From positions 1 to 41,380 of the forward strand of contig JAFGRE010000149.1 in assembly GCA_016935335.1 (NCBI GenBank): a stretch of 41,380 nucleotides of DNA, in the 5' to 3' direction. A model generated the notes under the pieces. The model was not told the DNA's origin, searched no databases, and saw only the letters and a program-made list of their open reading frames with translations. Source of the DNA: Deltaproteobacteria bacterium. Lineage in GTDB: Bacteria > Desulfobacterota > WTBG01 > JAGOGO01. Each line of letters begins with the position of its first letter. Position 1 is the stretch's first letter. Made by a program: the position numbers and the translations under genes. Below are positions 34,895-41,380 of the stretch, one piece after another.

Positions 34895-34924
34895 ATTTTA
34901 GCATAAATAATCAAAACCGTTCAA
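34895..34924 (-). promoter_or_regulatory. Promoter of the TPR lipoprotein gene
   Basis: On the minus strand: TTGAAC (complement of 34919-34924), an 18-base spacer and TAAAAT (complement of 34895-34900). The -10 box covers the second codon of the longest frame, so that frame's ATG at 34904 cannot be in the mRNA from this promoter. Confidence 0.5.
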
Positions 34925-35036
34925 TAAGTTTCGCCACTTCTTCGCCGAAGCATAGTGGTTTTTCTGTCCCCAGCAGACCTCTTAGCATGGGAAGCTTGTC
35001 AGCGGGAAGGTTCGTAGCGATCAGTAACGAAAAGAC

Positions 35037-35065
35037 TTGACAAAACGGCGAGATTAGACAATGAT
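35037..35065 (+). promoter_or_regulatory. Weak candidate promoter for purC
   Basis: A perfect TTGACA (35037-35042) with a 17-base spacer and a poor -10 (AATGAT, 35060-35065). No purine riboswitch aptamer was seen in the 95 bases before purC. The rest of 34905-35135 holds no gene. Confidence 0.3.
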
Positions 35066-35135
35066 TCCTTTCCGTTAAGGGTAGGTCCTGGTTTCAAGGA
35101 ACAACAGCAAAAAACAAGCAGGGAGATACCTAATT

Positions 35136-36041
35136 ATGGAATTGATATACTCGGGTTCCGTCAAGGAGATCTATCAAGTTTCCGGTAAGAATGAAGTTGA
35201 GTTTCACTTTACCGATAAGATCTCGGTATTTGACAAACCAATTCCATCGCTAATCCCGCGCAAAGGAGAGACGCTTTGTCGCACTGCAGCCTACTGGTTT
35301 AAGGTGGCGGAAGAGATGGGAATCAAGACCCATTTTATTGAGCAGACTTCCCCCACAAGCATGCGTGTCAAACAGATACAGGTCATTAAAGACTATAGTC
35401 TTATTACTCCGGATACCACCCGGTATCTCATCCCGTGCGAATTCATCACCCGGTATTATGTGGCGGGCTCCCTCTTTGACCGGATTAAGAGCGGGGATTT
35501 ACAGGCGCGGGATTTGGGGGGGGGGGATGCGCGGGAGGTACGTTACGGCGATAAACTTCCCCAGCCGTTTTTTGAAACCACCACGAAGGTTGAGCGCGTG
35601 GACCGGAAGATCGACTTTGATGTGGCGATAAAGATATCGGGCATAGACGAGGGCACCCTGAAAGAGATCAGGGAGTCTATCCTCCAGCTTGATGAAAGGA
35701 TCAACAGAGATGTTCTTAAACGCGGTTTGATTCATGTCGACGGCAAAAAAGAGTTCGCCATGGATGAGGACAGAAATCTGATGATCATCGATGTGTTCGG
35801 TACTGCGGATGAAGACCGTTTTTGGGATGCCGAGAAGTATGCTCATAATGAGTGGATTGAAATGAGTAAAGAGGTGGTACGACAGTATTATCGAAAAATC
35901 GGGTATAAGGATGCACTGTATACGGCACGGGATGAAAATAGACCGGAGCCTGATATACCTCCGTTGCCTGATGATATGATCGAACGGGTTTCCGAGGTTT
36001 ACATCGATATTTTTGAGAAAATCACCGGCAAAAAGTTTTAG
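35136..36041 (+). CDS. purC: SAICAR synthetase PurC
   Basis: A 301-residue enzyme of purine synthesis joining CAIR and aspartate. Recognisable segments are YSGSVKEIYQV, DKISVFDKPIPS, PCEFITRYYVAGS and LIHVDGKKEFAMDEDRNLMI. Length is close to the longer bacterial/archaeal form. A GGGAGA site precedes the ATG. A run of 11 G bases at 35516-35526 encodes DLGGGD inside the gene; a one-base slip there would truncate the protein after about 130 residues. An aminotransferase follows 73 bp later. Confidence 0.96.
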   Translation: MELIYSGSVKEIYQVSGKNEVEFHFTDKISVFDKPIPSLIPRKGETLCRTAAYWFKVAEEMGIKTHFIEQTSPTSMRVKQIQVIKDYSLITPDTTRYLIPCEFITRYYVAGSLFDRIKSGDLQARDLGGGDAREVRYGDKLPQPFFETTTKVERVDRKIDFDVAIKISGIDEGTLKEIRESILQLDERINRDVLKRGLIHVDGKKEFAMDEDRNLMIIDVFGTADEDRFWDAEKYAHNEWIEMSKEVVRQYYRKIGYKDALYTARDENRPEPDIPPLPDDMIERVSEVYIDIFEKITGKKF

Positions 36042-36114
36042 AATGTGTTATCTGCTGGGTGCTGTAGTGAGGTTTATGAAATTTTTGAAATAGAGAAGAA
36101 AGGGAGGGTGTCTC

Positions 36115-37422
36115 ATGGATCCCCTAGCGCAAGAACTCAATGATATTATCCAAGAACAGAATCTTCCGGTTTACTTCATGCTCTCTGATTTAGGGAAATC
36201 CCTTTTTTTCCCCAAGGGGATTCTGGCTCAAGCCGCCGAAGCGAAACAGAAAGCCAAAAAATACAATGCAACCATCGGAATCGCCAAGGAAGGATCAGGC
36301 CCGATGTACCTACCCTGCATCCAGCAGTATCTTGCCGAGATCGATCCCAAGGATAGCTATCCCTATGCGCCAGCGGCAGGCAAACCGGAATTGCGGGCAA
36401 AATGGCGGGAAAAATTATTGGAAGACAATCCCCTCTTGCGAGGAAAAAGATTCGGCCTTCCCATTGTGACCAGCGGACTGACGCACGGTTTGAGTCTGGC
36501 GGGAGATCTGTTTGTCGAATCGGGTGATGTCGTTATCGTTCCCGACAAGTTCTGGGAAAACTATTCGCTTACTTACGGAACTAGACGGGGAGCCGAGTTC
36601 CGAACGTTTCCTCTGTTCACTTTCCGGAATACGTTTAATGTCGAGGGGTTTAAGGCGATTATCAGTGAGGTCGCTTCAGAGAAAGATAAGGTCACGGTAA
36701 TTCTCAACTTTCCCAACAACCCCACCGGCTACACGATTACTCCCGGCGAAGCCGAACAGATCGCGGCCGTTATCGAATCTACCGCCGATCAGGGTGTTCA
36801 TGTTGTCGCCATCATAGACGATGCCTATTTCGGTCTGTTTTATGATGATGAAATTATGCACGAATCTATCTTCGGCCTTTTGGCCAATATCCATCCGCGG
36901 GTTTTGGCGGTAAAGCTTGATGGTCCCACCAAAGAGCAGTTTGTCTGGGGCTTTAGGGTGGGCTTCATCACCTATGGACTGGGTGGAAAGGACGATGGTG
37001 AGGTTTATGCGGCGCTGGAAAAGAAGACTATGGGCGCTATCAGAAGCGGAATTTCCACCTGTTCCCATCTTGCCCAGAGCATTATTTTAAAAGGTATAAG
37101 CAGTCCTAACTACAAACGGGAAAAGAGTGAGAAGGTGGCGACCCTGCAGAGGAGGGCACAAAAAGTGCGGGAGGTGCTGAAAAACGAAAAATACAATGAC
37201 CTCTGGGACGCATATCCCTTTAATTCTGGCTATTTCATGTGCCTCAAGTTAAAGACGGTGAAGGGAGAAGATCTGCGGGTGCATTTGCTCGACAAGTATG
37301 GGATCGGAACCATTTCCATGGATACCTGGGATGTTCGGATCACCTTCTCCAGCATAGAAGAGGAAACCATCGAGGACTTTTTTGAAACCGTTGCCTGCGC
37401 GGTGAAAGAGCTAGAGAAATAA
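36115..37422 (+). CDS. Class I/II PLP-dependent aminotransferase
   Basis: A 435-residue fold-type-I aminotransferase. The cofactor lysine is most likely K273 in LDGPTKEQFVWGFR, with D235/D236 and Y238 in IIDDAYFGL and the NFPNNPTGY motif at 198-206. A good AGGGAGGG site lies 7 bases before the ATG. Family members act on aspartate, aromatic or other amino acids; the substrate is not obvious. An intrinsic terminator follows, so the gene is monocistronic or second to purC. Confidence 0.92.
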   Translation: MDPLAQELNDIIQEQNLPVYFMLSDLGKSLFFPKGILAQAAEAKQKAKKYNATIGIAKEGSGPMYLPCIQQYLAEIDPKDSYPYAPAAGKPELRAKWREKLLEDNPLLRGKRFGLPIVTSGLTHGLSLAGDLFVESGDVVIVPDKFWENYSLTYGTRRGAEFRTFPLFTFRNTFNVEGFKAIISEVASEKDKVTVILNFPNNPTGYTITPGEAEQIAAVIESTADQGVHVVAIIDDAYFGLFYDDEIMHESIFGLLANIHPRVLAVKLDGPTKEQFVWGFRVGFITYGLGGKDDGEVYAALEKKTMGAIRSGISTCSHLAQSIILKGISSPNYKREKSEKVATLQRRAQKVREVLKNEKYNDLWDAYPFNSGYFMCLKLKTVKGEDLRVHLLDKYGIGTISMDTWDVRITFSSIEEETIEDFFETVACAVKELEK

Positions 37423-37510
37423 TGCCGCTCTTCGCTCTTTTGACGAGCGATGCGGCCACGCCTGAAGAAATCTTTTTGTTTGATAACGAATAGTCTATTA
37501 CAGATACTAT

Positions 37511-37541
37511 AACCACCCCGTTGGATCGGAGTGGTTTTTTT
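37511..37541 (+). terminator. Intrinsic terminator after the aminotransferase gene
   Basis: AACCACCCCG (37511-37520) pairs with CGGAGTGGTT (37527-37536), with one C-A mismatch, around a TTGGAT loop, and is followed by a run of T. This is a classical Rho-independent terminator. Confidence 0.8.
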
Positions 37542-37859
37542 ATGGACTTGACGGACAATCAGCGGCGATGGTGAAACGGCTTTGCAGGGGACCAGGCAAG
37601 GGGCTTCGTGATTTCGGGAAACTCTCTGAGGGATTAATCTTGGGGAGGGGATCTGCAATAAAAAAGTGAGGAGCGACATTTTTTCGCGTCTTAATAAAAC
37701 AAGCAGGTCAGGAAGCCGCATCCAGAAGAGGGCGCGGTCTTTTTTTGCGCTCACTTAAGCTCCGCGCTGAGCGAATGGAGGCCGGTTGTGACCAGTGGAC
37801 ATTATGCAACAAGGCGATTTTTTTACATGGTTTTCGTACCCCCGTTGCCTAGAAATAAC
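37542..37859. other. Intergenic stretch before the DtxR-feo unit
   Basis: About 320 bp with no plausible gene. CCGC/GCGG around 37717-37739 followed by TCTTTTTTT may be a second, weak terminator. No RNA family recognised. Confidence 0.45.
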
Positions 37860-37896
37860 TTGACATTGCTAGAATTTAAAGTTAGATTCCACTAAC
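37860..37896 (+). promoter_or_regulatory. Promoter with DtxR-type operator for the iron-regulator gene
   Basis: TTGACA (37860-37865), a 17-base spacer and TAGATT (37883-37888) form the promoter. The inverted repeat GTTAG-ATTCCA-CTAAC (37881-37896) covers the -10 box and resembles the TTAGGTTAGCCTAA core of DtxR-family operators. A second TATAAT lies at 37899-37904. Autorepression by the downstream protein is inferred. Confidence 0.6.
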
Positions 37897-37938
37897 ATTA
37901 TAATATGGATAAAACATTTTTCCGGGGACAATGCCATC

Positions 37939-38451
37939 ATGAAATTGCTTACCGCGGCCATGGAAGATTATTTGGAGTTGATTCTGACCCTCAAAGAGCA
38001 AAACAAAGTCGTTCGGGTGCGCGATATTGCTAAAGGCATGAATGTGAAGATGCCCAGCGTAACGTCCATGTTAAACAACTTGGCAAAAAACAAGCTAATC
38101 AAACATGAGAAATACGAATACGTGGAATTAACACCCCAAGGAAGTAAACTGGCGAAGGAGACTGCTCGGAAGCATACAATTCTGTTTGAATTTTTGAGAG
38201 ATGTGTTGAAGGTTGATCCCCCTCAGGCGGATGCAGATGCCTGTCAGATGGAACATGCCGTTAGCCCCACAACAATTGGCAAGCTCGTGGACTTTATTGA
38301 GTTTGTTGAATTTTGTCCTCGTGCCGGGTCTGATTGGCTTGAATACTTTAAAACTTATTGCCAAGGGGAGATCTCGCCGGAGAAGTGCTCAAAGCACATG
38401 GAGAAGTTCATTGCTAAGTTTAACAACGAGATGGAAAAGGTTGATTGTTAA
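37939..38451 (+). CDS. DtxR/MntR-family iron-dependent repressor
   Basis: A 170-residue metal-responsive repressor. The winged helix carries RVRDIAKGMNVKMPSVTSML. Metal-site residues fit the family: M8, H79, then C102, E105 and H106 in DACQMEHAVS, nearly the numbering of Corynebacterium DtxR (M10, H79, C102, E105, H106). No SH3-like third domain is visible in this protein, but a FeoA protein of that fold is encoded next. It lies just upstream of feoA-feoB and behind a palindromic operator candidate, so it probably controls iron uptake. Manganese sensing is a possible alternative. Confidence 0.93.
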   Translation: MKLLTAAMEDYLELILTLKEQNKVVRVRDIAKGMNVKMPSVTSMLNNLAKNKLIKHEKYEYVELTPQGSKLAKETARKHTILFEFLRDVLKVDPPQADADACQMEHAVSPTTIGKLVDFIEFVEFCPRAGSDWLEYFKTYCQGEISPEKCSKHMEKFIAKFNNEMEKVDC

Positions 38452-38538
38452 GACAGTGTGGACGAGACATCATTTGCCTCGTAATATCAGGCGGATGGTT
38501 ATCGATCGTATCCTATCGGGAAAGAACGGATTGACTTT

Positions 38539-38808
38539 ATGGAAGCAAAGAAGATATCGAATGCCTATTCGGAGAATGATACGGGTCATCCCCTGCCTCT
38601 TACCATGACGGTACCCGGTCAATCGGTAACGATTGTTTCGATCAATGGGGGAAGAGGGATGAAGATGCGACTCTATAGCATGGGGTTGACCCCCGGGGTG
38701 CGGTTAAGGGTCTTAAGCAACGGAGCCCCCGGGCCGTTTTTGTTGGCTGTCCGGGATTTCAAAGTTGCCCTCGGATACGGGATGGCGCAAAAGATAATGG
38801 TCCGGTAA
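38539..38808 (+). CDS. feoA: Ferrous iron transport protein FeoA
   Basis: An 89-residue SH3-like small cytoplasmic protein that assists FeoB. The core VTIVSINGGRGMKMRLYSMG, LTPGVRLRVL and LGYGMAQKIMV is typical. The N-terminal 20 residues are variable, and an internal ATG would give a shorter, equally plausible FeoA. The ribosome binding site is weak. It is 87 bp after the DtxR-family gene and 56 bp before feoB. Confidence 0.95.
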   Translation: MEAKKISNAYSENDTGHPLPLTMTVPGQSVTIVSINGGRGMKMRLYSMGLTPGVRLRVLSNGAPGPFLLAVRDFKVALGYGMAQKIMVR

Positions 38809-38864
38809 ATGTCATTCGTTAACTCACCGACCAAGACTCAGAATCACTACCCACTCACTTAGAG

Positions 38865-41096
38865 ATGAACAATACAGTGCGCAAGAAACTAATCGTCGCT
38901 TTAGCCGGCAACCCCAATTGCGGCAAGACCTCCATCTTCAATAACCTGACAGGGTCGCGCCAATATGTCGGGAACTGGCCTGGTGTCACGGTGGAGAAAA
39001 AAGAGGGACCGTGCATATTCGGAGAGTATGACATCCGGGTAGTTGATTTGCCCGGCACCTATAGCTTGACCGCTTATTCCATTGATGAGACCATCGCTCG
39101 AAATTTCGTTATTCAGGAAAGACCGGATGTGGTAATCAACGTGGTTGATGCTTCCAATCTTGAAAGAAATCTTTATTTGACGACGCAAATGCTGGAAATG
39201 GAGGTTCCCCTCGTTCTCGCCCTCAATATGATTGATCGTGCTGAATCCCGGGGGTTTAAAATCGATATTGGGAAACTGTCGGAATTTCTTGGAGTGCCGG
39301 TCGTTACCACCATAGGTCACCGAAATCAGGGCACCAGGGAACTGCTTGAAGCCCTTGTATCTTTCTCCTCCGACAAAGTGAGCAGGATAAACAGCGGCGT
39401 ACATTATGGGGAGGAGATCGAGGAGGAACTTGAAAAACTGGAAACGCTCATCAAAGACGGCGATGAGTTTAAAGACTATCCCTCTCGCTGGGTCTCTCTT
39501 AAACTGCTGGAGGGAGACGAAGAGATCGGCAAGATTATGGAATCTGTGTGCGATCCTTATTCGGTCGCCAAAAAAGAAAGGATCCGGGGTCAACTCCTAA
39601 TGTCACAAGAACGTATCACTCACATACATGGTGAGGATGCGGAGACCGTGCTTGCCGAGAAGCGTTATGGGTTCATAAGCGGTATTATGAAAAAAGCTGT
39701 TACCAGACCGGTGGAAGACCGGCTTTATGTTTCCGATCGAATTGATGGAATCTTGACCAACCGGGTAATGGGGCTACCGATTTTCTTCGGAATGATATGG
39801 CTCATGTTCAAACTGACCTTTACCGCAAGCGAACCCTTTATGCTCGGGATCGAAAGCATCCAGACTTGGGTCGGTAATTCCCTAGGGAGGTTGTTTACTG
39901 AGGGAAGCATCACCCAGGGGTTGGTGGTTGACGGGATAATCGGGGGGGTCGGCAGCGTACTGGTTTTCGTCCCCATCATCTGGATTCTTTTTTTCTGTAT
40001 GGCGCTGTTGGAGGATTCGGGGTATATGGCCCGGGCCGCGTATATTATGGATGAAATGATGCAAAAAATCGGGCTTCACGGTAAATCCTTCATTCCCATG
40101 GTTCTCGGCTTTGGCTGCAATCTCCCGGGGATTATGGCAACGCGAACGATAGAAACAACAAGAGAACGCATCATCACCATCCTGATTGTCCCCTTTATGT
40201 CGTGCGGTGCGCGGCTTCCGATTTACACGCTTTTTATTGGTGCTTTTTTCGGCGCCCAAGGGGGCACGGTTCTTTTTTCTCTTTACCTTATTGGGATTCT
40301 TGCGTCCATAATTCTCGCTAAACTGGTAGGAAAGTATATGCTTCCCGGCGGACCGTCTCCGCTTCTCCTTGAACTCCCTCCGTACCGGATACCGAATTTG
40401 CGGGGCGCTCTCATTCATACGTGGCAACGCGGAAAGGTGTATCTCAAGAAGGCCGGTACCGTTATTCTCGTCGGGTGTTCGCTGGTTTGGTTTGGAAGCA
40501 ATTTTCCGTGGACCCTCTCCTATTCGAAAAACTATGATGCACTGATGAAGAAAGCCGAGACGGAATTTCTCCTGGGAGTTGAAAAACTGAAGGAAGGAAC
40601 GGCCGAGTATAGTGCTGCCGAAGATGCTTATGAAAGAGGCGTTTTTTTGTTGAAGAGTGAACGCGCTTCTGAAAAAATAGAAAAGAGTTATATCGGCACC
40701 GTGGGAAAAATCATTGAGCCCCTGGTGAAACCGCTTGGGTTTGATTGGAAGGCAGGTGTCAGCCTCATGAGCGGATTTGTTGCGAAGGAGATCGTTGTTG
40801 GTACCCTGGGAACCATCTATGCGGTCGGAGAACCAGGCGGATCATCAGATTCTTTGCGAAAAGCTTTGCAACAAGACAGATGGCCTGACGGCAGGAAGAT
40901 CTATACGCCACTTACCGCGTATACGTTTATGGTGTTTTGTCTGCTCTATATTCCCTGTGTTGCAACCATCGGGGTTATTTTTCAGGAAACCAATTCGTGG
41001 CAGTGGACGCTTTTTGCAGTGTTCTACAACGTCACGTTTGCATGGATTGTATCGTTTGGGATTTATCAGGTGGGGAGCCTATTCGGGTGGGGATAG
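38865..41096 (+). CDS. feoB: Ferrous iron transporter FeoB
   Basis: A 743-residue Fe(II) transporter. The N-terminal G domain has G1 GNPNCGKTS (15-23), G3 DLPG (61-64) and G4 NMID (121-124). After a helical guanine-dissociation-inhibitor region come two gate domains, including GYMARAAYIMDEMM and FGCNLPGIMATRTIE (cysteine-containing gate), and SGFVAKEIVVGTLG. All hallmark residues are present. An insertion rich in charged residues (about 560-610) lies between membrane helices, as in other FeoB of this group. It is likely transcribed with feoA and the following gene. Confidence 0.97.
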   Translation: MNNTVRKKLIVALAGNPNCGKTSIFNNLTGSRQYVGNWPGVTVEKKEGPCIFGEYDIRVVDLPGTYSLTAYSIDETIARNFVIQERPDVVINVVDASNLERNLYLTTQMLEMEVPLVLALNMIDRAESRGFKIDIGKLSEFLGVPVVTTIGHRNQGTRELLEALVSFSSDKVSRINSGVHYGEEIEEELEKLETLIKDGDEFKDYPSRWVSLKLLEGDEEIGKIMESVCDPYSVAKKERIRGQLLMSQERITHIHGEDAETVLAEKRYGFISGIMKKAVTRPVEDRLYVSDRIDGILTNRVMGLPIFFGMIWLMFKLTFTASEPFMLGIESIQTWVGNSLGRLFTEGSITQGLVVDGIIGGVGSVLVFVPIIWILFFCMALLEDSGYMARAAYIMDEMMQKIGLHGKSFIPMVLGFGCNLPGIMATRTIETTRERIITILIVPFMSCGARLPIYTLFIGAFFGAQGGTVLFSLYLIGILASIILAKLVGKYMLPGGPSPLLLELPPYRIPNLRGALIHTWQRGKVYLKKAGTVILVGCSLVWFGSNFPWTLSYSKNYDALMKKAETEFLLGVEKLKEGTAEYSAAEDAYERGVFLLKSERASEKIEKSYIGTVGKIIEPLVKPLGFDWKAGVSLMSGFVAKEIVVGTLGTIYAVGEPGGSSDSLRKALQQDRWPDGRKIYTPLTAYTFMVFCLLYIPCVATIGVIFQETNSWQWTLFAVFYNVTFAWIVSFGIYQVGSLFGWG

Positions 41097-41136
41097 GAAC
41101 CCGCGCGAAGTAAACTATACCCTAAGGAGAGTTGCC

Positions 41137-41380
41137 ATGGCCGAGATTAATGAAGTAGTTGACCATATTGAGGGCGACGTTGAGCGGGTTGAGGAATTGG
41201 TAGGTCACATAAAGGCCCACATCAAAAAAGCGCGGGAACTTTATGCAGCCGGTACCGTTAAGGAGCTTGCTGAAATCGGAGACCATCTGTTACAAATCGA
41301 CTCAAAGATCCACGAACTTTATCATCACATTCTCAAAAAAGAGACCGGCTACCGGCCGGAAGACGATATCACGGTAAAGA
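41137..41380 (+). CDS. Histidine-rich helical protein after feoB, partial (5' part)
   Basis: Starts at ATG 41137 behind an AAGGAG site 7 bases upstream and is still open at the window end (81 codons). I do not recognise it. The visible part is strongly helical and rich in Glu, Lys and His (DHIEGDVERVEELVGHIKAH, IGDHLLQIDSKIHELYHH), with histidines spaced as on one face of a helical bundle. It is 40 bp after feoB and probably co-transcribed. An iron-binding or FeoB-accessory role is only an inference. Confidence 0.7.
   Translation, partial: MAEINEVVDHIEGDVERVEELVGHIKAHIKKARELYAAGTVKELAEIGDHLLQIDSKIHELYHHILKKETGYRPEDDITVK

Noticed and set aside
34866-34904. Longer start of the TPR lipoprotein at 34904
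   Set aside because: The best promoter's -10 box overlaps this ATG, so the codon would not be in the transcript; the signal peptide also starts downstream.
39882-40427. A 181-codon minus-strand frame
   Set aside because: Antisense to the membrane part of feoB; basic, low-complexity product with no homology signal.

Overview
The window looks like a chromosomal segment of a Gram-negative anaerobe, most likely Desulfobacterota (deltaproteobacteria-like, Syntrophales or relatives). This is inferred from gene content, not from a marker search. The content includes LptD (an LPS outer membrane), a menaquinone futalosine-pathway gene, a short aconitase of the putative/Aquifex type, a family 4 iron-sulfur uracil-DNA glycosylase, an NfeD-slipin pair, Feo iron uptake and a cytoplasmic-looking molybdopterin oxidoreductase with a four-cluster ferredoxin. 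I saw no rRNA, tRNA, CRISPR array, insertion sequence or prophage.

Layout. 1-1109 (+): the 3' end of mqnC and an amidohydrolase. 1092-12257 (-): CstA transporter, aconitase, ferredoxin plus molybdoenzyme operon, then folC-lptD. 12577-15669 (+): a stand-alone GMP-synthetase-type ATP pyrophosphatase, a Fur-family regulator overlapping a histidine-rich membrane protein, and a LOG-family nucleotide hydrolase. 15687-18338 (-): beta-CASP nuclease, SDR dehydrogenase and a 66-residue unknown. 18594-22440 is the accessory-looking part. It holds a cyclic-dinucleotide GEMM-I riboswitch with its own promoter and terminator upstream of an orphan FliL-like protein, an RRM protein, a SlyD-like FKBP, two decayed small heat-shock genes and a lipoprotein. 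22430-24511 (+): a secreted HExxH metalloprotease. 24550-27588 (-): nadK-recN-acetyltransferase operon. 27834-32913 (+): miaA, coaBC, udg, nfeD, slipin. 33054-34850 (-): a large TPR lipoprotein. 35136-37422 (+): purC and an aminotransferase. 37939-41380 (+): DtxR-family repressor, feoA, feoB and the start of a histidine-rich helical protein.

How the genes work together. Three metal- or signal-responsive units stand out: a Fur-family/membrane-protein pair with a candidate operator, a DtxR-feoAB unit with a palindrome over the -10 element, and the riboswitch/FliL-like unit. The last is the best candidate for an interesting system: a membrane-anchored FliL-domain protein, away from any flagellar gene, apparently controlled by transcription attenuation in response to a cyclic dinucleotide. 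The rest is mostly ordinary housekeeping: folate, CoA, purines, NADP, tRNA modification, LPS assembly and DNA repair.
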